A stretch of DNA of 64,000 bases from Arthrobacter sp. M4 (GTDB lineage Bacteria; Actinomycetota; Actinomycetes; Actinomycetales; Micrococcaceae), in the NCBI RefSeq assembly GCF_020251205.1, contig NZ_JAIWYX010000003.1, forward strand, positions 124,001-188,000, in the 5' to 3' direction. The notes under the pieces were generated by a model, which searched no databases, was not told the DNA's origin, and saw only the letters and a program-made list of their open reading frames with translations. Numbering within the stretch: position 1 is the first letter of the stretch; each line of letters starts with the position of its first letter. Of this stretch, positions 45,478 to 55,160 are shown one piece after another. A program made the translations under genes and the position numbers.

Positions 45478-45491
45478 TGTAAACGTTTCCA
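45478..45491 (-). promoter_or_regulatory. LacI operator, site 1
   Basis: TGTAAACGTTTCCA, 36 bp upstream of the lacI-type start, is the reverse complement of the core shared by sites 2 and 3. Position close to the start would block transcription of the operon. Confidence 0.75.
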
Positions 45492-45546
45492 CTGCTGGGC
45501 AGAAATACGCCTACTTCTTTGAGTCGAATATGTGCTGTCTGGAAGT

Positions 45547-45560
45547 TGGAAACGTTTACA
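45547..45560 (-). promoter_or_regulatory. LacI operator, site 2
   Basis: TGGAAACGTTTACA, identical to site 3 and inverse of site 1. The centres of sites 2 and 3 are 26 bp apart, and site 1 is about 69 bp away, distances that would allow cooperative or looping repression. Confidence 0.75.
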
Positions 45561-45572
45561 ACAAGGCAAATT

Positions 45573-45586
45573 TGGAAACGTTTACA
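45573..45586 (-). promoter_or_regulatory. LacI operator, site 3
   Basis: Third copy of TGGAAACGTTTACA. No supported gene starts on the + strand here, so all three sites probably serve the minus-strand operon. Bases 45592-46016 hold only short frames without family resemblance. Confidence 0.75.
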
Positions 45587-46016
45587 AGGACTTTCATAGA
45601 TTGCTCATACCATACGTGATGTATGCCTCAGTTGTCTAGAGGCTCACCGAGCTTTTTCCTTGGACTGCCCTACCGTCACGAACACCCCCGCCAGAGAGCC
45701 TGTGAGAGGCCGACTGGAATGCTGCGAGCAGTGGGAGGTGAAGCCAGTAAGTGGGGCGTGTCATCTTGGCCACTCCCCTATGACCCCAAGAACTCATCCA
45801 GAAAGCTCGCTACTGAGGTCGTCGACGCCGCCCAAGAAGCGCTGCTCATCGGACACTAACCGACGCGGAAACTGCGACATTTACCGCTGCGGTTCACATC
45901 TCGGATACGCCCGATAGTTTGAGCATGAGACGTGTCCACCCAGGGTCGTGTCATTCGACGCCAGCGGTAAGTCGACATCGAGCGCTGGGGCGGCGCGATT
46001 TCATGTCTCATGGCAA

Positions 46017-46355
46017 TTAAGGACGAGCCGGCATTTTCCGAAGCTGTCTGCAGAGGTTAAAATTGCCGTCCCCTGCGGTCCCAATCTTCCTGCGGGCTTC
46101 TTCTTCGTTCCAGAACGGTGTGTCGTTGCGGCGAACGCGGAGCAGGTGGCCGAAGAAGATCACATTGACTGCGAAGAGCGCAGCCGCGATGAAAAAGCCT
46201 ACGGGCTCCCACTCCCTGCCCGACACGATGCCCAGATTCAGCAGCATGAGGATGGCGCTGAAGGTGATTTGGACCAGCACTGCCCCGAAAATGAATCTCA
46301 AGCTGCCACGCGTCATTCGTGGTTCCAGCCGCTTGCGGCCTTTGGTTTCCGCCAT
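46017..46355 (-). CDS. Small membrane protein
   Basis: A 112-residue protein with two predicted membrane helices (about 20-43, FIFGAVLVQITFSAILMLL, and about 50-70, VGFFIAAALFAVNVIFFGHLL), a basic N-terminus and a charged C-terminal tail. An internal ATG (MTRGSLRF) is an alternative start. I do not recognise a specific family. It overlaps the end region of the neighbouring recombinase remnant, which suggests the remnant is not expressed. Confidence 0.55.
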   Translation of the reverse strand: MAETKGRKRLEPRMTRGSLRFIFGAVLVQITFSAILMLLNLGIVSGREWEPVGFFIAAALFAVNVIFFGHLLRVRRNDTPFWNEEEARRKIGTAGDGNFNLCRQLRKMPARP

Positions 46356-47603
46356 ATTCGGAGCCTACAACTGCGGTACCGAGTCCGGCCGCCGGCTCTT
46401 TCTACTTTCCGTCGGCATCCGCTGGTCAGTTCGGCCAGCTCCGAGGCGCGCATGCCGGACAGCGCTGAAGTGAGGATGTAGGTGGCCGAGGTGACGGCGT
46501 AGATTATTGAGTCGAGTTGGTGCCGGGCCATCGGAGTCGTCCAGGGCACTTGTTCGCCGTCACGGTGCCGGGGAACGAGCACTGCATTGCGGCACCAGGG
46601 GTGTTGCAGGCCGCACTGTCTGACCCAGCGTTCCAGTTCGGGGCGGAGCGACTCCAGGTCCCGGCGATGGCCCATCGCTCCTGCGTTCCCGACGACGAAC
46701 GGGTCCAGCCCAGGTGCAGGAGCGGATCGCGCGGATCCCATCCATACTGGGGTCTCCGGGTGACGGTAGCAGTGGGGGTCCGCGGGGCGGGGATTCCGGC
46801 CTCGCGGTGCTGCTCGATGGCTGCGCGCAGACGGCTGATCTCCACGACGGGCAGGCCTCGTCGCGAGGCGGCGTCGCGCTGGTCGGCTGCCTTGCCCCGA
46901 GCTGCTTCCTCCGCCAGCAGCGGAGCGATCCTTTCCACCAAATAGAGGCAGCCGGCCAGCAGAGGCCGCAGCAACGTGTCAGGGACCGGCGGTACGCGGT
47001 TTTCGCCGCCGCGCACATACCCGGCGACCTCGTCCGAGCTGTGACCGGACCATGGGGTGAAACCGGGCCGGTAGCGATTGGTAAGGATCTCGGTATAAAG
47101 GGCGAGGAACTGCGGAGCGCGCGCCATCGATGCCGTGGTGGCAGGCGAGAGCAGCCGGTCAGGGTCTGTGATGCTTCGCGATACGGCCAGGTACTCGTCG
47201 CAGTGGTGCTGGCGGACCTGCTCCAGCGTCGACACACCGGCCGCGGTGAGGTGATTGAACCACAGCGTGAGGCGTTTGAGTTCATTCCAGAGCGAGCTCG
47301 GGTTCATCGGTGCACGGAACGCCTGCGGGAGGGTGGCCACGTCCGGGTGCAGGGGAGCCAGACGGGCCATCAGGTACTCGCGGGCCACCTGCCGCCATCG
47401 CGGGTTCTTGATCGTCGTGAAGTCCAGGATCTTGCGGTGCGTACCCATGCGTCGGCCAGGCCGGTGAGATCCCAGATGTCCTCGTCGAAGACGGGTCGGG
47501 GGCTACCGGGCTCGCGTCGCAGGCCCGCGGTCTCGATCACCGGCATCGCGTGGAACGAATGCCGCCGGGCCGGGCCAGGGACGGCGACAGGACTGGTGGT
47601 CAT
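46320..47603 (-). pseudogene. Tyrosine recombinase remnant (Tn554-type, second gene)
   Basis: The gene starts at ATG 47603, overlapping the upstream recombinase stop (ATGA). The N-terminal part (47450-47603, RPVFDEDIWDLTGLADAW) continues after a frameshift as LDFTTIKNPRWRQVAREYLM and a long intact stretch (46700-47430), and after another frameshift the catalytic core appears (YILTSALSGMRASELAELT, first catalytic arginine) up to about 46420. The C-terminal catalytic residues are not recognisable. It is related in layout to the remnants at 15-16.8 kb. Confidence 0.7.
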
Positions 47604-49109
47604 GGGGATTCCTCAGGATGCAAGGGCAGGAACGGGTCAGGCTCGGCGACCTGGCTGGCAGCTGCGTCGATGGCAGCGTTGCCGAAGCGGGGCAGGATAT
47701 GTCCTCATCCAGCCGGATGGAATGGGGGGCCGAAGACCTGCAGGAATTGGGCGGCGGTCATATGCGTGGCCCGCCGGGTGAAGTATTCCTTGAGCCGGAG
47801 CAGGTTGGGCAGGTGGCGTGGCGCGAATGCCGCGCGCGGATATAGCAGGCACACCCATGGGCGGGCCGGACATAGGGTGCCTGCGGGTGCGAGCGGGCTG
47901 TCCAGGGGACTCGCGCAGGCGGCGACGAAAACGTCCTGCTCACCGGAGAGGAGTGCGTGGATGACTTCCGTGTCCAGGCCCGCTTGGCCGACCAGATCAG
48001 GGAACGCCGTGGCGAAGGTCGCAGTATCCTCGGCGCCGGTGATGACCGGTGGGCCGGACATGCGGCGGATGTCTGCGTGCGCCTGTTCGATGATGCCGTC
48101 TAGGGCGTCCAGTTGGGCGGGAGTGTGGGAACTGAGATAGTGGTCGCCTTCGACTCTGGCACTGTGGTTGGGGTCGATCGTTGCGCGCCCGGTCCACGCG
48201 CTACGGTCACGCCGCTAATGGTAGGTAGCCCGGATCCGCCCGCCGTGGAGCGGGAGCGGCTCTCCGTGGTCGCCAAGCAGACCGGATGATGCAATCCATC
48301 GTCGGCGTCGGGCCTGTTCGCGCGGGGCGGCGTAGATCTTGGTCCGGCGGGTCCTCTGGCCGCCGCGGTCAGGGCCGAGGTGAAGCCACAGGTGTCCGGA
48401 TAGGTCCCCCGCGTGCTTGCCTAAGGGCGCCGGGTGTTCCAGCCACCGGTCCAGCAGCCGCACGGCATCGATCCCGGGGCAGGTTGAGCGCCTCGTTCCC
48501 GGTGCGTCCCTTGCGGTAGGGGAGCAGAATCGTGCTTCTCGACGTGCGGGTGATGTTCTCGAGTTTGAGGCCGTCGATGCCGTCAGGCACGATCCCGGTG
48601 CGCATCCCGAAGAGGGTGAGATAGGCCAACGCCGTGTCCGTGTCCGGGAACAGCGCGCCCTGAGGCTGCGCGATCTGCGCGGGGTCGACACCGCTTTGCT
48701 CCGCGTCGAGTTGCCCGGTGGCCGTCCGGGCAGCGATAGGCCCGGAATGAAGCCAATGCCACGCCAGGTTGTCTGCTGTGACTCCGCTGACTAAAGGATC
48801 GGTTCCGCGAGAGGCCGCCGCCAAGCTTGCCCGGTGTGCCTGGTGGGATGCGGCGATCCACTCGATGCATGCAGTCTCCAGCCGTCGCCATTCGCCGTCG
48901 CTGTAGGGCACGTTAGGCTGACTCTTCGTCGCTTGATTGATCCGTCGTCCTGCCAGACGGGCAAGGATTCCGTGCTCCAACCCGCCAGAGGCTTCCTGGA
49001 ACGCCCTCAGCACCGTTCGGATCCGCCGTCCTCGGTGGTAGTCACAGGTCAGCCAGGTTCCTTCCTCACTTTTCATGCCGCAGTTCGTCGGGATCGCCGT
49101 CACGCTCAC
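47600..49109 (-). pseudogene. Tyrosine recombinase remnant (Tn554-type, first gene)
   Basis: The minus-strand frame 48369-49109 is recombinase-like (WRRLETACIEWIAASHQAHR, then TALAYLTLFGMRTGIVPDGI with a catalytic-type R and TILLPYRKGRTGNEAL). Later parts occur in other frames: EYFTRRATHMTAAQFLQVFG (about 47750) and PRFGNAAIDAAASQVAEPD just before the stop at 47600. Several frameshifts inactivate it. It precedes the second recombinase with a 4-bp overlap, as in intact modules of this type. Confidence 0.65.
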
Positions 49110-49315
49110 ACTGATGCCTGTTGGCGAAGACTTACGCTAAGGCATCCCCATCGTCGGGTGCCCCGCATCTGCGCATCTGGCATCAACAACGAAAACGTCG
49201 GATTCGGAGTCTGATTAGACGGATTTCCGATCGCCGGACAATTCTTGTCCCGATTTGAACCTCCCGTCATGCAGTCTGGGCAACACATAGCTATGAACCA
49301 GCGAAATTATCGCTG

Positions 49316-49510
49316 CTTGTCATTCTGATACCCGCATCATCGCTGGGCGGGCCCTCCGCGCAACCAGGGCGCTACCGCGCCGGACACTCATCACAAACTT
49401 TGTTCGGCGCTCCTCCGTCGCTTCCTTCCTCACAAACTTTGGAACCGTGCCCGGTCCCCCAAGTTGCACTTCAGGCCCTCAACCCAGCGGTTGATCCTCT
49501 ACCAGAACGA
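49316..49510 (+). ncRNA. Candidate structured RNA, copy A (upstream of DUF4192 gene)
   Basis: Nested complementary segments define a multi-stem fold: P1 CGCTGGG (49341-49347) with CCCAGCG (49483-49489); P2 GCAAC (49360-49364) with GTTGC (49463-49467); hairpin P3 GGCGC-TACC-GCGCC (49368-49381); and P4 GGACAC (49382-49387) with GTGCCC (49447-49452, one mismatch). TCACAAACTTTG occurs twice inside P4 (49391-49402, 49430-49441). The same P1-P3 core recurs at 51055-51250 with compensatory changes. The element ends about 55 bp before the DUF4192 start, so it may be a cis-acting leader. Bases 49110-49315 show nothing else. The alternative is a mobile repeat with terminal structure. Confidence 0.5.
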
Positions 49511-49563
49511 CGCCCAGAATCAACGGCCACAGTTCACGAGTACCAAAGAGGAGAGAACCGAAA

Positions 49564-50601
49564 ATGGAACCGCTGACCATCAAATCCCCCGCCGACGTGC
49601 TCGCCTTCATAGGCCACACCCTCGGCTTCTGGCCCCGCGAAAGCCTGGTCTGCATCACCCTCAACCAGAACCAACGCATCGGAGCCACGCTCCGCATCGA
49701 CCTGCCCAAAACCGAGCGCGAGCGGCTCCCGTACGCCCAAACCGTCGCCCACTACCTAGCCAAAGACGAACACGCCACCAGCATCCTCTTCGCCGTCTAC
49801 ACCGCAACACCATGGAACCCCGGCCAGCCAAAACCCCAGGCCCGCACCATCGCCGCACTCACCGGCGTCATAGCTGAACGCGGCCTCACCATCAAAGACG
49901 GACTTCTCGTCGGCAACGACACCTTCACTCAGTACGACGGCGGCTCCGCTGAGCTCCCGCCGATCCCGCTGACCGCTACCCAAACCAGTGCTCTCAACGC
50001 CGAATACATCTACCGCGGCAGCGCCATCGCACCCACCGACCGCATCACCCTGCCCGCACCGACCAAGCAGGCAGCCAACGCCGACGGCGTCAACGAACAC
50101 ATCAACGCCATCCGCAAACTCAATGCCGACACCGCGATCAGTCAAGGCCGCAAACTCTGGTCAGAAATGCTCGACGCCACAACCTACCCCAGCGAAGAAG
50201 ACACCATCGCCCTGATCGCCAACTTCCACTACGCCGCCATCCGCGACCGCCTCATCGCCGACATCCCAGGCCTGGACGAACCCATTGACAGAATCCTCTT
50301 CGCCCAAACCAACGGAACACCCCACTGGTCACGCATCGAATGGGCCCAACAACTCCTCATCCACGCCTACACCCGAACCAGCCAACAACATGCCGCCCCC
50401 ATCCTCACCGCCATCGGCTACATCAACTGGTGGGAAGGCAGAGGCAGCAAAGCCCACCAATTCCTCCAACTCGCCCTCGAAGCCGACCCCAACTACCACC
50501 TCGCACGCCTCAGCGACCAAATGGTCGGCTCCGGCATCGTCGCCGGCTGGAGCACCGACAAAAACAAAGCCCACCCACAACACGGACTCGGCATGCCCTG
50601 A
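49564..50601 (+). CDS. DUF4192 protein
   Basis: A 345-residue protein of the actinobacterial DUF4192 family, whose function is unknown. The typical N-terminus is ITIKSPADVLAFIGHTLGFWP-like (LTIKSPADVLAFIGHTLGF here) with RESLVCITLN. The C-terminal part contains helical-repeat sequence (GYINWWEGRGSKAHQFLQLA, LEADPNYHLARL) resembling a TPR. Codon use in the last third is strikingly rich in ACC/CCC/CAA triplets. A GAGGAGAG ribosome site lies 9 bases before the ATG. Copies of a structured repeat flank it on both sides, so it may travel as a cassette. Confidence 0.88.
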   Translation: MEPLTIKSPADVLAFIGHTLGFWPRESLVCITLNQNQRIGATLRIDLPKTERERLPYAQTVAHYLAKDEHATSILFAVYTATPWNPGQPKPQARTIAALTGVIAERGLTIKDGLLVGNDTFTQYDGGSAELPPIPLTATQTSALNAEYIYRGSAIAPTDRITLPAPTKQAANADGVNEHINAIRKLNADTAISQGRKLWSEMLDATTYPSEEDTIALIANFHYAAIRDRLIADIPGLDEPIDRILFAQTNGTPHWSRIEWAQQLLIHAYTRTSQQHAAPILTAIGYINWWEGRGSKAHQFLQLALEADPNYHLARLSDQMVGSGIVAGWSTDKNKAHPQHGLGMP

Positions 50602-51054
50602 CAATCAGAGCTGCAATCGAGAGCGGAGTTGTTTACGAATGCGAGGCTCGATCATCAAGCCAGCAGGCCCTAGACGTTCAACATGTGCCTCGTTTCTATT
50701 GTGCTTGGCCCGACTGGAAACCCCTGTTTAGGCTCTAGCTTCTGGAGACTATCCAGATATGGGCGTTTTAGCCCTAGATTTCGCGGTTCTTGGAAGTAAT
50801 GACAACTGCCAAATAGTCGCTCGTTGCCGCTGATTCTGGTGAGTTAATGGTGAGTCGGTTGGAAATGGAGCGAGCCGTCTGGCTCCGCCGTACTTAACTG
50901 CTCGCAGCCCGGATAAGCTTCGAGCCCGGAGATATCGAAGCCGGTGACGATTCTTGAACCCGCCCCACATTGGTACGTCACTGGGCGTGCCTGGCTCCAC
51001 CCTGTTCAGGCAGAACGCTTCCGCTGGCCACAGTTTGGCGATGACGCACGGTTG
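50602..51054. other. No supported gene between DUF4192 and repeat copy B
   Basis: Short frames on both strands do not resemble known proteins. The stretch separates the DUF4192 gene from the second copy of the structured repeat. Confidence 0.4.
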
Positions 51055-51250
51055 CTTGTCATTCTGATAGCCCGATTATCGCTGGGCGGGTCCTCCGTGC
51101 AACCAGGGCGCTACCGCGCCGGTTCGGTCAATAACTTCGCTCGGCCGGGACTCCTTCGTCCCTTGTTTCCCAACGGAAGTTTTTTGACCGAACCGGTCCC
51201 CCAAGTTGCACTCCGGCCCCTCACCCAGCGGGTGGTCCCCTACCAGAACG
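51055..51250 (+). ncRNA. Candidate structured RNA, copy B
   Basis: Same architecture as copy A: P1 CGCTGGG (51080-51086) with CCCAGCG (51224-51230); P2 GTGCAAC (51097-51103) with GTTGCAC (51205-51211), a perfect 7-bp stem; P3 GGCGC-TACC-GCGCC (51107-51120); P4 GGTTCGGTCAA (51121-51131) with TTGACCGAACC (51184-51194), extended by AACTTC (51133-51138) with GAAGTT (51176-51181); and an inner GGGAC/GTCCC hairpin. The P4 sequence differs from copy A while pairing is kept. A 67-codon frame (51278-51481) follows at a spacing like that of DUF4192 after copy A, but it shows no family resemblance. Confidence 0.5.
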
Positions 51251-51571
51251 AGCACCAAAACCAACGAGCACGTGTCAATGGCCATGGGGAACGGAAGCAA
51301 CCGACTACACCATCTGGCAGACCGTGCCCTAAGCGTCAAACGAATTGACGGCTCATTTCAGTTACAACTAGGCAATTCTGACTCGAAAAGTCCCAGATGC
51401 ATTCCGAACGAGACAAATAGTGGTGAGACACCTTTACGAGACGCAGAGAATCCAGGACTGCCACCAAAGCTGCCGGTCTAAAGCGAAGCCTGGAGGGTCG
51501 TCTCGAAAAGCTGTTGTTTCTCAAGACATCGGGCTGCTCAAGGAGCGAATACAGGCGAACCACGAAATCGC

Positions 51572-52066
51572 CTAATCTGGTTTCCGCTCTGCCCCGGCCA
51601 TGCGGAAGGTGGATGCAGTCTCTCGGATGACGCTGGTGGTGAGCTCACGAATTACTTGTACCCATTTGAGGAACTGACGCGCATCATCCACAGAACGGAC
51701 CGTGGGGTTGGATTGCCACCAGAAAGTGCCGCTAAGCAGCGGCCCAGGACCCGGTTCGTAAAGATCTGGTGGATCGAGTTGCAATACCTGCTTCGTGAGC
51801 GGGATGCTCTCTGGCTCGCCGCTGGTCCAGCAATGCGGGAACGACTTCTCAAGCTGCGTGAGACCGATCACTATACGTACCTGTCGCTTCCGGAGATAGC
51901 CGCTCTGCAGGCATCCCAGGACGAGGGAAACGACGCATACATTCCTCCCGGGCAGATCGGATGCTGCGCTGGAGAGAAACCTGGCTCCGGCAGGGAGAAG
52001 CGGACACTGAGCTTTCTGGTGCAGCGCAAGCAGTGCTTGATCCTGCCTGGTTTTAGTTAGATGCAC
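51572..52066 (-). CDS. Hypothetical ORF downstream of hsdR
   Basis: A 164-codon minus-strand frame, overlapping the hsdR stop by 14 bp, whose second half looks protein-like (VRSVDDARQFLKWVQVIREL, then TSVIRETASTFRMAG). The opposite strand also has an open frame here (51656-52060), and I cannot decide firmly between them. The minus frame would be read with the hsd operon. No domain is recognised. Confidence 0.3.
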   Translation of the reverse strand: MHLTKTRQDQALLALHQKAQCPLLPAGARFLSSAASDLPGRNVCVVSLVLGCLQSGYLRKRQVRIVIGLTQLEKSFPHCWTSGEPESIPLTKQVLQLDPPDLYEPGPGPLLSGTFWWQSNPTVRSVDDARQFLKWVQVIRELTTSVIRETASTFRMAGAERKPD

Positions 52067-55000
52067 TACCGGCGAAGAGCTCAGCCTGTTGGAGTACTAG
52101 CTCAATAGCCTTCTCCTCGTGGTCCGGTGGGTAGTCGTATTTCGCGAGTAGCCGGCGGATCTTGGAACGCATGGCCGCCCGGACAGAGTGCTTGAGTGAC
52201 CAGTCAATCGTGGCACTCTGCTGGACGGCGTACACGAGATCCACGGCAATCTTCTTGAGGGTGTCGTCGCCCATCTGCAGGACAGCTACGTCGTTCTGCA
52301 CTATGGCGTCGTAGAAAGCCGCCTCAGCCACAGAGAGACCAAGCCCGTTGTGCCGGTCATTCTGGTGGCGCAGGTCCTTGGCAAGCTTTACGAGTTCGGC
52401 GACGATTTCGGCCGTTGTCAGCGCGCGGTTGGTGTACCGGTTGATTGCCTCGTCGAGCCGTTCGGAGAACTTCCGCGCCTGGACGATGTTGGTGCGCTGG
52501 ACGGTGCGGATCTGGTCGTTGATCAGCCGACGGAGGAGGCCCATCTGGAGGTTGGGCTTTTCCTTGCCCGCTAGGCTGTCGAGGAACTCATCTGAGAGGA
52601 TCGACAGCTCGGGTGTTTCGATGCCCGCGAGCTTGTAGATGTCGACGACCTCGTCGGCGGCGATGGCTTCGTTGACGAGCTGCCCGATTGCTGTGTCGAT
52701 CTCAACGGCACCGCTGCCTGCCCGCCCCGAGTCGGGGTTCTGGATCTTCAGGATGGCTGCGCGGACGTCGGTGAACATGCGCACGTCATCGCGAATTGCA
52801 GCTGCCTCGTCCCGGGCGCCGCAGAGTGCGAAGGCTTTGGCCAAAGCGAGCACCTGATCGAGGAAGCGGGCGATACGGTCCGGGTCTGCCATCACGAAGT
52901 CGAGGACAAGCGCGTGCTGTGCGAGACGGGCGGCGGGATCCAGGAGCGGTGAAGAGTCGTAGGTGCAGGCGTGGAGGAGTCCGCGCACGATGTCGTGCTT
53001 CTCTAGCATCGCGGAGACGATCTCTTCGATCGGTACCCCTGCCTGGTCCCGGTCGCTTGGGGAGTACTCTGCCAGTGCCTTGCGCAGGTTGCTTGCAACG
53101 CCGATGTAGTCGACGATCAGTCCGCCCGGCTTGTCGCGGAAGGTGCGGTTGACCCGGGCGATGGCCTGCATGAGGCCGGCGCCCTGCATCGGCTTGTCGA
53201 TGTACATGGTGTGCATCGCCGGTGCGTCGAAGCCGGTGAGCCACATGTCGCGGACGATGACGATCTCGAGGGGGTCGTTCGGGTCCTTGGCCCGCAGCTT
53301 CAGATCTTTTCGGGTCTTCTTGTCGTAGATGTGCCGCTGGTATTCGGCCGGATCCGCGGCGGAGCCGGTAATGATCACCTTGATCTTGCCCGTCGTCGAG
53401 TCGTCGCTGTGCCACTCCGGCTTGAGCTTGACGATCTTGTCGTAGAGCTCGACGGCGATGCGCCGGGACATCGCGACGATCATGGCCTTGCCGAACAGCT
53501 CGGTGCGGCGCTTCTCCCAGTGGTCGACGATATCGCCAGCGATCAGATCGAGACGGTCATTGGCGCCCACGATAGCCTCTAAACGTGCCCACTTGGACTT
53601 GGCGCGCGTGGCCTCGTCTTCCTCGGCCGTCTCAGTGATTTCGTCGGCGAGCTCGTCGATCGCGGCATGCACGTCGGCGTCGAGGGACACCTTCGCAAGC
53701 CGGGACTCGTAGAAAATCCGTACGGTCGCGCCGTCCTCGACAGCACGGGTGAGGTCGTAGACGTCGATATCGTTCCCGAACACCGCGCGGGTCGACTTGT
53801 CGTTCGACTCGATCGGGGTACCGGTGAAACCAAGGTAGGTGGCGTTGGGCAAGGCATCGCGCATGTGCTTGGCGAGTCCCGCCTTCAACTGTCCGGTCCG
53901 ATCGTCGAGTGACTCGCGGAATCCGTACTGGGAGCGGTGGGCCTCGTCGGCGACCACGACGACGTTTCGGCGGTCGGTCAGTACCGGGTTGGCGTCACCG
54001 CCGGCTTCGGGGGCGAACTTCTGGAGCGTGGTGAAGATGATGCCGCCCGATGCGCGGCGGAGCAGGCTGCGAAGATCCGTTCTGGAGTCGGCCTGGACGG
54101 GCTTTTCCGGCAGAATCTCGGCCGGCGCGAACACCTCGCCGAAGAGCTGATCGTCGAGATCGTTGCGGTCGGTGATGAACACCAGGGTCGGGTTGCCCAT
54201 CCGAGGATCGCGCATACTCTTTGCCGCGTAGAGCAGCATCTCAATCGACTTGCCGCTGCCCTGGGTATGCCACACGACGCCACCTCGGCGGTCACCATCC
54301 GGGCCGGCTGCCTCTATGGTGGATTCGACCGCTGCGTTGACAGCCCAGTACTGGTGGTACTTTGCGACACGTTTCACCAGCCCTTGGGACTCGTCGCTGA
54401 AGACAATGAAGTTCCGCAGGAGGTCGAGAAAACGCCCCTGGCCGAAAACTCCCTTGACCAACACCTCGATCGCGGGCAAGCTCGCCACGACTTGAGGGCC
54501 GTCAATCGTCTTCCAGGGGGCATAGTGCTCAAAACTACCTGTGAAGGACGACATGGCGGCGCTGAGGCCATCGCTGATGACCGTCACCGCGTTCGGTGTG
54601 AACACCGAGGGGATGTCATGACGGTAGGTCTGGACCTGGTTCCAGGCCCCCTTAAGCGTGGCATGCTCGTCAGCGAGGTTCTTCAGCTCCAGCAGGCCGA
54701 GCGGAATGCCGTTGAGGAACACGACCACATCCGGACGGCGGTTCTTGCCGTTCTCGATAATCGTGAACTGGTTAACGGCGAGCCAGTCGTTTCCCGCCGG
54801 GTCATCGAAGTCGATGAGGCGGACGCGGGTTGTGCGGATGGCACCATCAGAGCCGCGATGCTCAACCGGAACCCCCGCGGTCAGTAGCGTGTGGACGCGG
54901 AAGTTCTCCGCGACCGGGTTCTGAGACTCTGCACGGTCAAGGCGCTTGATCGCCTCATCAACCAGAGACTCGTCGAGGCCGGGATTGATCCGAACAGCTG

Positions 55001-55160
55001 AAGCCCGGAGCCGATTGAACAGGTACACCTGCTGGTACGACGTACGTTCCGCCCCAGTCGTCCCGGGCGCGATGTCCGGGCCGAAAGAAGTGGCGTAGCC
55101 CAGCTCCCGGAGGTACTGGAGTGCCCCGAGCTCCACCATTGATTCGTTCACGGCGGTCAT
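52053..55160 (-). CDS. hsdR: Type I restriction enzyme R subunit
   Basis: ATP-dependent translocase and endonuclease of the type I system, 1035 residues. The N-terminal PD-(D/E)xK nuclease has D144 and the E158-L-K160 motif (GLLELKN). The helicase part begins with Walker A TQGSGKS (K304) and has DEAH in VVADEAHRSQYG, then FTGTPIE and the later SF2 motifs MWLTGFDAPAMHTMYIDKPM and QAIARVNR. The C-terminal part contains the helical region that binds the methylase core. The start overlaps the hsdS stop as ATGA. No truncation or frameshift is visible, so the enzyme is probably active. Confidence 0.95.
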   Translation of the reverse strand: MTAVNESMVELGALQYLRELGYATSFGPDIAPGTTGAERTSYQQVYLFNRLRASAVRINPGLDESLVDEAIKRLDRAESQNPVAENFRVHTLLTAGVPVEHRGSDGAIRTTRVRLIDFDDPAGNDWLAVNQFTIIENGKNRRPDVVVFLNGIPLGLLELKNLADEHATLKGAWNQVQTYRHDIPSVFTPNAVTVISDGLSAAMSSFTGSFEHYAPWKTIDGPQVVASLPAIEVLVKGVFGQGRFLDLLRNFIVFSDESQGLVKRVAKYHQYWAVNAAVESTIEAAGPDGDRRGGVVWHTQGSGKSIEMLLYAAKSMRDPRMGNPTLVFITDRNDLDDQLFGEVFAPAEILPEKPVQADSRTDLRSLLRRASGGIIFTTLQKFAPEAGGDANPVLTDRRNVVVVADEAHRSQYGFRESLDDRTGQLKAGLAKHMRDALPNATYLGFTGTPIESNDKSTRAVFGNDIDVYDLTRAVEDGATVRIFYESRLAKVSLDADVHAAIDELADEITETAEEDEATRAKSKWARLEAIVGANDRLDLIAGDIVDHWEKRRTELFGKAMIVAMSRRIAVELYDKIVKLKPEWHSDDSTTGKIKVIITGSAADPAEYQRHIYDKKTRKDLKLRAKDPNDPLEIVIVRDMWLTGFDAPAMHTMYIDKPMQGAGLMQAIARVNRTFRDKPGGLIVDYIGVASNLRKALAEYSPSDRDQAGVPIEEIVSAMLEKHDIVRGLLHACTYDSSPLLDPAARLAQHALVLDFVMADPDRIARFLDQVLALAKAFALCGARDEAAAIRDDVRMFTDVRAAILKIQNPDSGRAGSGAVEIDTAIGQLVNEAIAADEVVDIYKLAGIETPELSILSDEFLDSLAGKEKPNLQMGLLRRLINDQIRTVQRTNIVQARKFSERLDEAINRYTNRALTTAEIVAELVKLAKDLRHQNDRHNGLGLSVAEAAFYDAIVQNDVAVLQMGDDTLKKIAVDLVYAVQQSATIDWSLKHSVRAAMRSKIRRLLAKYDYPPDHEEKAIELVLQQAELFAGSASN

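Noticed and set aside
51656..52060. 135-codon + strand frame after hsdR
   Set aside because: It overlaps the minus-strand frame 51572-52066 and neither is recognised; I kept only the one colinear with the hsd operon, at low confidence.
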